A stretch of 34,016 nt of DNA from Methanolobus sp. (lineage in GTDB: Archaea > Halobacteriota > Methanosarcinia > Methanosarcinales > Methanosarcinaceae), in NCBI GenBank assembly GCA_030154025.1, contig JASKKT010000024.1, positions 1 to 34,016 of the forward strand, in the 5' to 3' direction. Positions within the stretch are counted from its first letter, which is position 1. Every line of letters starts with the position of its first letter. Made by a program: the position numbers and the translations under genes. This document shows positions 8,700 to 17,189 of the stretch, piece by piece. Below the pieces are notes generated by a model that was given only the letters and a program-made list of their open reading frames with translations, searched no databases and had not been told where the DNA came from.

Positions 8700-9838
8700 T
8701 AGTCACGCCTCCTTCTTAAGAAGAGGTATATAAAGAAAGGTACACCCAGGAATGCGGTCATTATTCCCACAGGAAGAATCTGGGGAGCCATGATGGTCCG
8801 CCCTATGCTGTCTGCCCCGAGGAGGAGAAGTGCACCTGTAAAAGCCGTCCCGGGAAGGAGGAAACGATGGTCTCCGCCTATAATCATCCGCGTGATATGC
8901 GGAGCTACAAGACCTATGAATCCAATAGTGCCGGTGAAGCAAATGACAGCTGCTGTCAGAAGGGAAGCACCTGCCATTCCTATTATTCGGACCATTTCTA
9001 CCGGAACCCCGAGGCTTGTGGCTGTTTCGTCCCCGGCGGCGAGGGTATTGAGGCTTCGGGCCAGATACATGAACACCGGAAACGTGATGCAAAGAACAAT
9101 TGCAGATTTGGCTACAGTGTCCCATGTTGACCTACCGAGGCTGCCGAGCATCCAGAAGACTACCGCATGGACATCCTCAGAACTTCCTATGTACTGGAGG
9201 AAACTGGTCATCGCCGAGAAGAGATACATGATGGCAATGCCTGCCATTATCATGGTTTCGGGGCTTATTCCGCGGTATCTTGCAAGACCATAGACTGCTG
9301 CTGAAGCAATTAAGGTAAAGAGAAAGGCGTTGCCCACTACCAGGGATCCGCTGCTCGCAAAGCCTGCTCCCAGGACTATGGCAAGGGATGCTCCAAAACT
9401 TGCTGCTGAGGCAATACCCAGAGTGAAGGGGCTTGCGAGAGGATTTCTCAGGATACCCTGCATTACGGCACCGGCAAGCCCGAGAGACGCTCCCGCGATG
9501 ATGGCCATCAGAACCCTGGGGAGACGGTAATCCCATATAATAGTGACAAGCCCTGAATCGGGGGGTGCGACTCCAGCTAAATTCTGCTGTAAGTACAAAA
9601 ACCCGGTGTATGGCAGGTATTTGTACATTCCGAGCAATACCAGCCCGAGAGTCATCCTGAATTCAAAAATCGCCTTCTCCAGTATTGTCATATATACTTC
9701 CGGAAGGCCGATGCGGTAAGAACCAAGGGTCACCGCTACTCCGGAGAGGAGAATGATGGTGCAGGCCAGCGCACCCAGGACAGTGAGCCTCTGCACGGTC
9801 TTGCGGACGTATCCCTTCCGGGCCGATCTTTCCTTCAT
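8693..9838 (-). CDS. FecCD/BtuC-family ABC importer permease
   Basis: About 381 residues with roughly ten membrane helices, as expected for BtuC/FecCD permeases. Family marks include YRLPRVLMAIIAGASLGLAG (~100), GxxxQGILRNPLASPFTLGI (~125), and the C-terminal GTIGFIGLVAPHITRMIIGG (~300). That last block carries the coupling helix to the ATPase. An upstream ATG at 9880 would lengthen it by 14 residues, but GAGGT directly abuts that codon; the ATG at 9838 overlaps the stop of the binding-protein gene as ATGA and is preferred. Together with the adjacent ATPase and binding protein it forms one importer. Confidence 0.93.
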   Translation of the reverse strand: MKERSARKGYVRKTVQRLTVLGALACTIILLSGVAVTLGSYRIGLPEVYMTILEKAIFEFRMTLGLVLLGMYKYLPYTGFLYLQQNLAGVAPPDSGLVTIIWDYRLPRVLMAIIAGASLGLAGAVMQGILRNPLASPFTLGIASAASFGASLAIVLGAGFASSGSLVVGNAFLFTLIASAAVYGLARYRGISPETMIMAGIAIMYLFSAMTSFLQYIGSSEDVHAVVFWMLGSLGRSTWDTVAKSAIVLCITFPVFMYLARSLNTLAAGDETATSLGVPVEMVRIIGMAGASLLTAAVICFTGTIGFIGLVAPHITRMIIGGDHRFLLPGTAFTGALLLLGADSIGRTIMAPQILPVGIMTAFLGVPFFIYLFLRRRRDYW

Positions 9839-11016
9839 CACTGCCTGCCGTCCGGGTAATAGAAGGTTCCTGTATCCCATACCTCTTCGCTGGTCTGGGT
9901 GTAATTCTCAAGGTATTCCCTGTGCAATGCCACAGGGTCTATATCCCCAAAGCGATCCGGGTAGAGCCAGGCAGCTACCTGGACAAGTGATGCGGGAAAT
10001 GAGGAACCATAGGCAAATGAGGAGCTTATGACATAGACCCGCTTGTTACTGACCGCGGGGAGGGTGCCGAAACCGCGGATGCCGGTAAAGCCATCATACA
10101 CAGCAATCACCTGATCACGTTCGTCGGTCTTGTATCCTCCCTTGCCTGACCAGATAAGGACGACCTCGGGTTTCTTGTAGAAAACCCATTCGTTCTCAAC
10201 GTCTGCATAGCCTGTGACATAGCCTGTTGCCATGTTCACACCGCCGGCCGCCACAAGGAGGTCATCCAGACCTGTCCCTTCCGAGTACACCCTGCGACCG
10301 AAAGACTGGCCCTGGCCTGCTTCGGCATAAACCTGCACACGCTCTTCCTGCGGGATGTCCTGTATCCTTTCGTTTACAAGAGTAACATAAGTATCATACC
10401 ATTCCAGATATTTGCTCGCATTCTCTTCCTTGTTAAAGAGGCGTCCGGCGGTTTCCATCTCTTCGCGGTAGGACTGGACTTTGTAGAACTCCATCCTCAC
10501 AACAGGGATCCTGCCCGGAAGGTGGCTTTCGAGTTTTGCGGATTCGGGCCACTTTACATAAGTGATGACGAGGTCAGGGTTCAGTGCAAGGATGGCTTCT
10601 ATGTCGGGCTCCATCCATTTACCCACGCTTGGCAGGGTGCTGGTCACAGGGAACTGGTTTGTGTTCTCTGTCATGGATTCCGCAATGCCGACTATCACGC
10701 CGTCTGCTCCTATGGCAGTCATGGCGTCAGCCGCATTGTTGTTAAGCACGACCACACGCTGCACCGGCTGGTAAAATACAAAGCTGTTGCCTGCGGAATC
10801 TTTTATGCTGCGAGGATATTCGGGATAGAGAGAGGCTGCCTGGCGCAGCTCACCCAGCCCCGGCGCTCCCTGGCTTTCACCCTGAAGATAACTTAGGATG
10901 CCCTGTGCCATCAGTGAGCGCGCTTCGCTGTCATTCCCATCATTGGCAGAAGCATGGGATACCATCATCAGCGGGACAAGAAGGAGGCAGAGGATGAGGA
11001 TAGCATTCTTCCTCAT
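9838..11016 (-). CDS. Substrate-binding protein of a cobamide/iron-chelate ABC importer
   Basis: 392 residues. The N-terminus MRKNAILILCLLLVPLMMVS is a signal peptide, so the protein acts outside the cytoplasmic membrane. From ~70 onwards it follows the BtuF/FepB/TroA-like fold: VQRVVVLNNNAADAMTAIGA, then PSVGKWMEPDIEAILALNPDLVI, then GLDDLLVAAGGVNMATG, typical of periplasmic-binding proteins for cobalamin and ferric siderophores. No lipobox Cys is seen; how it is held at the surface is unclear, possibly through the PGF-CTERM protein encoded just upstream (inference). Its start overlaps that gene's stop by four bases. Confidence 0.92.
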   Translation of the reverse strand: MRKNAILILCLLLVPLMMVSHASANDGNDSEARSLMAQGILSYLQGESQGAPGLGELRQAASLYPEYPRSIKDSAGNSFVFYQPVQRVVVLNNNAADAMTAIGADGVIVGIAESMTENTNQFPVTSTLPSVGKWMEPDIEAILALNPDLVITYVKWPESAKLESHLPGRIPVVRMEFYKVQSYREEMETAGRLFNKEENASKYLEWYDTYVTLVNERIQDIPQEERVQVYAEAGQGQSFGRRVYSEGTGLDDLLVAAGGVNMATGYVTGYADVENEWVFYKKPEVVLIWSGKGGYKTDERDQVIAVYDGFTGIRGFGTLPAVSNKRVYVISSSFAYGSSFPASLVQVAAWLYPDRFGDIDPVALHREYLENYTQTSEEVWDTGTFYYPDGRQ

Positions 11017-11450
11017 AGTTCCCGCCTCCCTGTGAACACTGCAAATACAAGGGCAATGATGCCGGCAAGGAAACCGAATCCGGGTGCTGCACGTGTCTCT
11101 ACGGCCGATTCATCGCCTTCGGAAGCAAGGTCAATCCAGGTGCCTGTGATTTCCGGCTTCCCTGCCCCTTTAAGCGAATATACTATTTCCTCTTCGCCTA
11201 TGACCGCAAAGTGAAGCTTATTTCCTTCCACAAGTGTCTGCTCCGCTGGGTGTCCTGTCCCTGCGAACTCATATCCTTCCGGTATTTCCTCGGTCACTCC
11301 CCCGATGGTTCCTTCGGGAAATGACAGCCTGACCTTAATGACACCGTCCGCATCCGCCTCCGTGAAAGTCCTCTCCGCAAGTGCGGCGGCAGGAAAAGCA
11401 CAAAGAACGACAGCAAAGATAACAAGAATTAACCTACGTGTTCCGAACAT
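11013..11450 (-). CDS. PGF-CTERM archaeosortase-anchored surface protein
   Basis: 145 residues: a signal peptide (residues 1-24, ending AAALA), an ~85-residue beta-type domain rich in Gly and Glu (FPEGTIGGVTEEIPEGYEF is characteristic), a short acidic linker, and a C-terminal Pro-Gly-Phe-Gly followed by a hydrophobic helix and a final Arg-Arg. That ending is the PGF-CTERM sorting signal, which archaeosortase A removes while attaching the protein to lipid. It is the first gene of the seven-gene operon, overlapping the binding-protein gene by four bases, so it may serve as surface partner or anchor for uptake. The ligand of the beta domain is unknown. Confidence 0.8.
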   Translation of the reverse strand: MFGTRRLILVIFAVVLCAFPAAALAERTFTEADADGVIKVRLSFPEGTIGGVTEEIPEGYEFAGTGHPAEQTLVEGNKLHFAVIGEEEIVYSLKGAGKPEITGTWIDLASEGDESAVETRAAPGFGFLAGIIALVFAVFTGRREL

Positions 11451-11513
11451 GGCAGAATACGGGAGATTATACTATTTAGTTTTTTCTTGTCACTAAATCA
11501 TACATAATTTTGC

Positions 11514-11521
11514 AGTATATA
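11514..11521 (-). promoter_or_regulatory. TATA box for the seven-gene importer-chelatase-exporter operon
   Basis: The minus strand reads TTATATAC here, close to the archaeal consensus. A start about 25 bases downstream (near 11493) gives a leader of roughly 43 bases to the ATG at 11450. Confidence 0.45.
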
Positions 11522-11690
11522 AGATTAGTAACAATATCATATACTATAGTAGCAATATATTGTTAATTATGTCTTCAAAATCATAAAAAATGAATGTATA
11601 TTCTCTATTATGGCTACTAAAATTCCTCGAAAAATGAGTGATACATACTTTAGTAATACTATTTCATTTTTTAGTCACTTTGCGTAATAA

Positions 11691-11698
11691 TTATATAC
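11691..11698 (+). promoter_or_regulatory. TATA box for the pilus operon
   Basis: TTATATAC lies about 75 bases before the first pilin ATG (11768), predicting a start near 11720 and a leader of ~45 bases. The octamer is identical to the one proposed for the divergent operon. Confidence 0.45.
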
Positions 11699-11767
11699 AA
11701 AAAAGTATTACTGCTCAGACAAGCCGAGAAAAAACCCTAAAAAACTCGACTATAGGTGGATACGAAT

Positions 11768-12427
11768 ATGAAAAAAATGCAATACAATAATGAAGATGCG
11801 GTCTCGCCGGTCATCGGTGTCATGCTGATGCTTGTTGTCACAGTGATCCTGGCGGCTGCAGTTTCGTCCTACGCCGGTGGCATGGGCGGCAATATGCAGA
11901 AAGCACCGCAACTCACGATGGATGTGTCAATACAGAACACAGGAGACTGGAAAGGCAGCCAGATCACTTTTAACGTGATGAGTGTCAGTGAACCCATCCC
12001 GACCAAAGACCTGAAGATCATTACTTCCTGGACCAACAGCACTGGCGTGCTCAAGGGAGCCACAATGACTGCTTGGGATGGAACGAGCTATAATACAAAT
12101 TACACTTATAGTACTACAAACTACCTGTATCAGTCACCAATCGGATATGGAAGGGGTGTCAACTCCGCTAGTATGAACACATCGGGAGGCTATCCGCAAG
12201 CACAGTTCTTCGGGGAGTACACATTAATTCCCGGAACCACCATGAAGAATTCTCCAGAATCAACCTATAAAAACTTTGCATATAGCAGCAGCACCGGTAC
12301 GGATGGCATAGAAGCAATCTTGGGTGTGGGCTGGGAGGAATTACGCACAGGAGACATTGTGAACGTTAAGATAATACACACCCCGAGTGGCAAGGTTATC
12401 TATGAGAGCGACGTGGGGGTGGATTAA
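11768..12427 (+). CDS. Type IV pilin (major pilin candidate 1)
   Basis: About 219 residues. A short charged leader (MKKMQYNNEDA) is followed by VSPVIGVMLMLVVTVILAAA, the conserved N-terminal helix of euryarchaeal type IV pilins (DUF1628/pilin_N type). The prepilin peptidase is expected to cut just before this helix, which then drives assembly of the filament core. The rest is a Ser/Thr/Asn/Tyr-rich beta head with several Asn-x-Ser/Thr sequons, consistent with surface display and glycosylation. The GTG at 11756 is possible, but AGGTG lies nine bases before ATG 11768. It is the first gene of the pilus operon and is followed two bases later by a sister pilin. Confidence 0.9.
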   Translation: MKKMQYNNEDAVSPVIGVMLMLVVTVILAAAVSSYAGGMGGNMQKAPQLTMDVSIQNTGDWKGSQITFNVMSVSEPIPTKDLKIITSWTNSTGVLKGATMTAWDGTSYNTNYTYSTTNYLYQSPIGYGRGVNSASMNTSGGYPQAQFFGEYTLIPGTTMKNSPESTYKNFAYSSSTGTDGIEAILGVGWEELRTGDIVNVKIIHTPSGKVIYESDVGVD

Positions 12428-12429
12428 AC

Positions 12430-13017
12430 ATGGTCATGAGAATGAACGATAAAGCGGTTTCACCGGTCATCGGCGTTATGCTGATGCTTGTTGTCACTGT
12501 TATCCTTGCGGCGGCAGTTTCCAGTTATTCAGGCGGAATGGCAGGAGATAATCAAAAAGCATCACAGATGGCTATCAAGGCTGATTTCAGCCAGTCCAGA
12601 GGCATGACAATAACCCACATGGGTGGCGATACGATAAACACGCTGGACACTAAAATCGTTGTATCTCCTACCAAAGATTTTGGAAGCTATGATCAGATGA
12701 TGTGGGAAGTAAACCTCACAAAAGTAATGGTCAATAAGGCTGGTGGTTCCAAGGCATGGTACAATTCAACAGCTTATTCCAGCAATCTGGCAAGGACTTT
12801 CCAGCCAGGAGAGATGGCATACATAAGTGCAACGGATCTTAATGAGGTTCAACCGGAAACATACTTCTATAACCATGCATCAAATCCGGAAACTGATGCA
12901 TTACACCCGAATTACGGTTTCATGACCACAACAGCTGTTGGCCAGAGAATGGTCCTGACACTTGTTGACAGCAGCGGAAAGACCATAGCAAAGACAGAAG
13001 TTGTCATCCAGCCGTAA
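12430..13017 (+). CDS. Type IV pilin (major pilin candidate 2)
   Basis: 195 residues. The leader MVMRMNDKA precedes VSPVIGVMLMLVVTVILAAA, identical over this stretch to the preceding pilin, while the head domains are unrelated at a glance. This pattern, a shared core with divergent heads, is normal for subunits that enter one filament. A GGTG sits about eight bases before ATG 12430. ATGs at 12436 and 12442 are alternatives. After its stop comes a ~150-base gap with an AT-rich stretch before the ATPase gene, so a second promoter or processing site there is possible. Confidence 0.9.
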   Translation: MVMRMNDKAVSPVIGVMLMLVVTVILAAAVSSYSGGMAGDNQKASQMAIKADFSQSRGMTITHMGGDTINTLDTKIVVSPTKDFGSYDQMMWEVNLTKVMVNKAGGSKAWYNSTAYSSNLARTFQPGEMAYISATDLNEVQPETYFYNHASNPETDALHPNYGFMTTTAVGQRMVLTLVDSSGKTIAKTEVVIQP

Positions 13018-13167
13018 GGCTGATGACACTTTTTTCTATAATTATGCTGAATGACAATCATATTAGATAAAAAGATATAGATGTACTTTCATTTCTGATA
13101 ATAAATCTTCTTATCAGCCTTACTATAATTAACAAATGTATAAGAGAGCTAAACTAAATGGTATGGA

Positions 13168-14967
13168 ATGCTGAACATGGGATCCAGGTTTTTACAAAAA
13201 AAGGAATTGACAGAACCATCTGAAGACCGGGAGCATAAGGATATATTAAGGGATCTCAGGACCAGAATATCAAGGATCAGTCTGAAAAGAGAAGCATCTG
13301 AAGACAAGGAACATGAAAATGCTTTAAAGTACCATAAGACCGGAATATCAAGAATCAACCTGAAAATCACAAATCTCGACTCCATTGTCTCTAAGTTCAG
13401 AAAAAAGGATTTACAATCCTCCGGTTCAGAAATGGAGGAGATCCATCAGAACCTGCTCACATACACTCCGCCCGAAGGTTGGGTTGAGGTGGAGAGGTAT
13501 TGGACTGACAAGCCATACTCCTTCGTATCAATACTTGAAAATCCGGATGATAGGCGTAACGCATACAGGATCATAGAGCCGACCCTGACGAACTTCGAGT
13601 TTGTGCTCCTGGAAGAAGTTAAGATGTATCTTGAGGACATACTCACACTCAAGAACATCAGCGACCTGGAGAATCTGACGGTCGAGGGAAAAACAGATCT
13701 TCTGCGCGATAATACCTACAGGATACTTTCGGATTTCTCCCAGGATGACCCTTACACCCGCGAGAAGATATTTTACTTTGTAAAGCGCGATTTTATCGAG
13801 CATGGTAAAATCAGCCCAATAATGCGGGACCACAATATCGAGGATATCTGGTGTAATGGGGTGGGCCTGCCTGTTCACGTATTCCATACAGGCTACAGGA
13901 ATCTGGAAACAAACGTTATATTTGAATCACATGAAGAACTGGATGCCTTTGTAATGCGCATTGCCCAGCAGGCCGGCAGGCACCTGTCAAGCGCCACCCC
14001 GATACTTGATACCGTGATGATCGACGGGTCCAGAATAAACATAACATACAGCACGGAAGTAAGCCCCAACGGCACCTCTTTCAGCATAAGAAGGATCAAG
14101 AAAGTACCCATCACCCCTCTGGACCTGATAGCATGGAAGACCTTTTCCCCCGAGCTCATGGCCTATTTCTGGATGTGTGCGGAAAATCACACAAACATGA
14201 TATTCTGCGGAGGAACAGCCACCGGAAAAACCTCCGCGATGAATGCCATATGCATGTTCATCCCAAGCCAGGTGAGAATAGTCACGCTGGAAGATACAAA
14301 AGAGATCCAGCTCCCGCACAGCAACTGGATATCCACGATAACCAGAGAGAACATGCCCGGCATGGCTGTCTACCAGATCGACCTGGAGGGTCTCCTGAGG
14401 GCTGCACTTAGGCAGCGTCCCGAATACATCCTTGTGGGTGAGGTAAGGGGAAGGGAAGCCCAGATCCTTTTCCAGGCCATGAACGCAGGACACGCCACAT
14501 GCTCCACGTTCCACGCAGGAAACGTAAAAGAGGTCATCAACAGGTTTACGCATCAGCCCATCAACGTTCCCGTACCCATGTTCTCCGCACTTGATGTCAT
14601 GTGCATCCTGACAATAGTCTACAAGGATGGCGGTCAGAAAAGAAGAGTGCTTGAAGTTGCAGAAGTGAAAGATGTGACTGAAGTGATCCAGACACATCTG
14701 TCATATCATTGGAAGGAACCGGAGGACAGGTTCGAATTCTCTTACTCATATGTCCTTGAACATATCAGGAACAAAAGAGGCTACTCGCAGGAAGAGCTTG
14801 CAAACGAACTGGCCAGAAGAGCACGGTTCCTTGAAATGCTTATTGAGAAGGGGGTCAGGGACTACCAGGACGTAGTAAGATGGATCCATGAATACAACAT
14901 ACGTGGTCCCAATGCACTGGAAAAGCTGATGCTTGAAAAAGATGCCTGTCCGTTATACAGTGAATGA
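13168..14967 (+). CDS. Type II/IV secretion system ATPase for pilus assembly (GspE/TadA/FlaI-like)
   Basis: 599 residues. Residues 18-69 are two imperfect 26-residue tandem copies. Then comes the archaeal N-terminal region (~100-200) and the ATPase core: Walker A GGTATGKTSA at ~347-356, the Asp box VTLEDTKEIQLP, Walker B-region YILVGEVRGREAQI at ~418-430, and the His box HAGHATCSTFHAGN pattern around 440-452. The C-terminus (~535-599) contains a helical segment like that of FlaI. It hydrolyses ATP in the cytoplasm to add or remove pilins. ATG 13177 is an alternative start. The platform gene follows directly. Confidence 0.93.
   Translation: MLNMGSRFLQKKELTEPSEDREHKDILRDLRTRISRISLKREASEDKEHENALKYHKTGISRINLKITNLDSIVSKFRKKDLQSSGSEMEEIHQNLLTYTPPEGWVEVERYWTDKPYSFVSILENPDDRRNAYRIIEPTLTNFEFVLLEEVKMYLEDILTLKNISDLENLTVEGKTDLLRDNTYRILSDFSQDDPYTREKIFYFVKRDFIEHGKISPIMRDHNIEDIWCNGVGLPVHVFHTGYRNLETNVIFESHEELDAFVMRIAQQAGRHLSSATPILDTVMIDGSRINITYSTEVSPNGTSFSIRRIKKVPITPLDLIAWKTFSPELMAYFWMCAENHTNMIFCGGTATGKTSAMNAICMFIPSQVRIVTLEDTKEIQLPHSNWISTITRENMPGMAVYQIDLEGLLRAALRQRPEYILVGEVRGREAQILFQAMNAGHATCSTFHAGNVKEVINRFTHQPINVPVPMFSALDVMCILTIVYKDGGQKRRVLEVAEVKDVTEVIQTHLSYHWKEPEDRFEFSYSYVLEHIRNKRGYSQEELANELARRARFLEMLIEKGVRDYQDVVRWIHEYNIRGPNALEKLMLEKDACPLYSE
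13219..13374 (+). repeat. Two imperfect 78-bp in-frame tandem repeats in the ATPase gene
   Basis: Copy one is 13219-13296 and copy two 13297-13374. At protein level both contain Ser-Glu-Asp-(Arg/Lys)-Glu-His at the start and Ile-Ser-Arg-Ile-x-Leu-Lys near the end, with 13 of the first 23 positions identical. The period is exactly 26 codons, so the reading frame is kept. Confidence 0.85.
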
Positions 14968-14983
14968 GATTCCGAGGGTAAAA

Positions 14984-16801
14984 ATGGATTTCATGTTGAA
15001 GCGAGTGAAAAAGGAACCTTCCGGATACAAGGACTTAAGGAAGAGTCTAAAATCAGCAAGAATGGACGTAACCTACATAGAGTACATCAAGAATGCTATA
15101 ATCAACAGTATAGGCATTGCACTCCTCCTGTCAATGGCAGTTTTCCTTCTTACAAAAGCAGCTACACTCCCCTTCATTTCCGGGATCGGCCCCATAATTG
15201 CCCTCAGTGAGAACGTAAACAGATACTGGTTTGCAGAATATCTGTTTATCGCGGTTTACCCCATTGCAGCCCTGATCTCTTTCAAAGCTTACATGCTGTA
15301 CCCTTCTTTTAATGCAATGACACGCAAGACAAAAATAGACATTATGTTGCCTCATGCGGTTTCATTCTGCTATGGGATGAGCAAGGGAGGCATACCAGTC
15401 TACGACATTTTCAAGGATCTCGCAATGAACAGGAACGTCTATGGTGAGGTCTCTACCGAGATCGCATATATCATCCGTGACGTTGAATTAATGGGCAAGG
15501 ACACCAGTACAGCGATCAGGAATGCAGCTTATACCAGCCCTTCGCCCACATTCCAGGACTTCCTGCTGAACCTCATTCCAATGTTCGAAAGCGGCAGCAC
15601 GGTAGACCAGTATTTCTCCGTGAAGATGAAACAGTACTTCGATCATGCTAGGAAAACTCAGGAGATGTTCCTTAAGACCCTTGAGATGATCGCTGAGGTC
15701 TATGTGGTGGCTTTTGTAGCTACCCCCATCTTCCTGATGATAATGCTTGTAAGCGCAGGCATGGCCAATGTCAGTCAAAGCGGGTCTTTGTACCTCGCAT
15801 TGTATTTCGGGATACCCATAGGATCAATAGCCTTTATAATACTGCTTGATTCGATCTCCCCTAAGGAAGACCTCGGGATTAAATTCGTAAAAAGGATACT
15901 TCTCAGGACTCCTAATGTCAACGAATTGGTAGAAGAAAGCAATTATGAGAAAAAGATCAGTTCATTCAACCAGAAAAAGAAAAAGATGAAGATTGCGGAT
16001 CTCCTGAAAAATCCCCTCCGTCCTCTGTATCAGGAGCCTATAAGAGCTTCGCCCATAAGTATGATCCTTTTACCCCTTCCGTTCTTATTGACCGACTATA
16101 CTCTTGATAAACAGATATTCCTCGGGACAATGGCTGCGCTTGCTCCGGTTTCCCTTGCTTACGAATATAAAGCCAGGAAAATGTCCAAACTAGACAAGGA
16201 CATTCCGGAGTTCCTGAGGAACATCGCAGAAATGAATGAGATAGGCCTTAGCCTTAAAGGTGCCATTGGTATGCTCCTGAAATCAAATGTCGGCCTGTTA
16301 TCCGGAGAGATAAAACGCGTCTGGGTAGACATGGAATGGGGAAGCCAGATGAAGGATGCCCTCTACAAGTTCGAGAATCGTGTGGGAACCCCTGCATTAA
16401 GAAGAGCTGTCACCCTTATTGTTAAGGCAAGCGAGGTGAATGATAACACTAAAGACGTGCTTATGATAGCGGCAAATGACGCCGAGAACGTCCTTTCTTT
16501 AAGGAAGGACAGGTTCCAGAGCGGTTTTGTATATCTCTCCACCGTGTATATCGCTTTCGGGACATTCCTGTATGTGTGTTATTCCCTCAGCGTGCAGTTC
16601 TTAGGTTCCATGGGCCAGAACGCCGGGATCAGCATGGAAAATATCACCCCAATGATGTTCTTTACATGCGGAATGCTGGGATTCTTTTCAGGGATTATCA
16701 CGGGGCAGATGGCTGAAGGGAAGATTGTCTACGGCCTAAAGCATTCCGTAATCTTCCTTGCCCTGACATATGCGATATTTACGACAGCAATAGGATATTG
16801 A
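14984..16801 (+). CDS. Pilus assembly platform membrane protein (TadC/FlaJ/GspF-like)
   Basis: About 605 residues with nine or so membrane helices arranged in two similar halves, each with a cytoplasmic helical domain, as in archaeal FlaJ/PilC-type platforms (first half helices near 40-60, 90-110, 240-265 and 270-290; second half near 360-400 and 510-600). It anchors the ATPase and moves pilins from membrane to filament. The frame is open from TTG 14933, but GAGGGT just upstream of ATG 14984 supports that start, leaving a 16-base gap after the ATPase gene; ATG 14942 or 14993 are alternatives. Operon position next to its ATPase is the standard arrangement. Confidence 0.9.
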   Translation: MDFMLKRVKKEPSGYKDLRKSLKSARMDVTYIEYIKNAIINSIGIALLLSMAVFLLTKAATLPFISGIGPIIALSENVNRYWFAEYLFIAVYPIAALISFKAYMLYPSFNAMTRKTKIDIMLPHAVSFCYGMSKGGIPVYDIFKDLAMNRNVYGEVSTEIAYIIRDVELMGKDTSTAIRNAAYTSPSPTFQDFLLNLIPMFESGSTVDQYFSVKMKQYFDHARKTQEMFLKTLEMIAEVYVVAFVATPIFLMIMLVSAGMANVSQSGSLYLALYFGIPIGSIAFIILLDSISPKEDLGIKFVKRILLRTPNVNELVEESNYEKKISSFNQKKKKMKIADLLKNPLRPLYQEPIRASPISMILLPLPFLLTDYTLDKQIFLGTMAALAPVSLAYEYKARKMSKLDKDIPEFLRNIAEMNEIGLSLKGAIGMLLKSNVGLLSGEIKRVWVDMEWGSQMKDALYKFENRVGTPALRRAVTLIVKASEVNDNTKDVLMIAANDAENVLSLRKDRFQSGFVYLSTVYIAFGTFLYVCYSLSVQFLGSMGQNAGISMENITPMMFFTCGMLGFFSGIITGQMAEGKIVYGLKHSVIFLALTYAIFTTAIGY

Positions 16802-16811
16802 GGTATTTATT

Positions 16812-17189
16812 ATGGTCTCGGAAATCATCGGTGAAATGTTAAAACTCTCCATTGTGGTGATGCTGGTATCAGTCCTTGCGGTCTCTGTTTACGCCTACCT
16901 GCCGGATGAAAGGATACCGTATGCAGAGATCATGTATCAAAGTACGGATGGCAACATTACCCTGATACACGCCGGAGGGGACACGCTCTTGAGTAGCGAT
17001 GTTACTATAGTTATTCTTAATGAAACAGGTTATGCGTACCCCACCTATTCATTAAGTAAAAACTGGGCTTTCTCGGAACCGGCCCCTGTCGTTGTGCCTC
17101 TTCCAAATGAGACGAATGTCTCGGAAATAATGGTAGTTCACCGGCGGGCGGTCCTATACAAAGGTGAGCCGGGGTGGCAGAATGCCTAG
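16812..17189 (+). CDS. Small pilin-like protein
   Basis: 125 residues. The N-terminus MVSEIIGEMLKLSIVVMLVSV resembles a pilin helix with almost no leader (Ser-Glu-Ile-Ile-Gly in place of Ser-Pro-Val-Ile-Gly), followed by a short beta head with three Asn-x-Ser/Thr sequons. Such small proteins act as minor pilins or initiation subunits. The Glu two residues after Ser corresponds to the conserved Glu5-like region of bacterial pilins only loosely. It ends with TAG and overlaps the next gene by eight bases. Function is inferred from sequence type and from lying between the platform gene and another pilin-like gene. Confidence 0.75.
   Translation: MVSEIIGEMLKLSIVVMLVSVLAVSVYAYLPDERIPYAEIMYQSTDGNITLIHAGGDTLLSSDVTIVILNETGYAYPTYSLSKNWAFSEPAPVVVPLPNETNVSEIMVVHRRAVLYKGEPGWQNA

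Larger units (their letters stand above)
11451..11767. promoter_or_regulatory. Divergent promoter region between the CobN operon and the pilus operon
   Basis: This 317-base gap is very AT-rich and contains no gene. It carries opposing TATA boxes (listed separately). Upstream of the pilin gene, AGTAATACT (11652-11660) and AGTATTACT (11704-11712) form a 9-base inverted repeat that brackets the plus-strand TATA box, a possible regulator site. Variants of TAGTA also recur near 11526, 11548 and 11616. Confidence 0.45.

Noticed and set aside
11451-11513. Cobalamin riboswitch upstream of the CobN operon
   Set aside because: The leader is only ~43 bases by the predicted promoter and AT-rich, with none of the conserved B12-box sequence.
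13987-14697. Minus-strand frame of 236 codons inside the pilus ATPase gene
   Set aside because: Opposite strand of a strongly conserved ATPase core; composition (many Cys, His, Tyr) is typical of a shadow frame.
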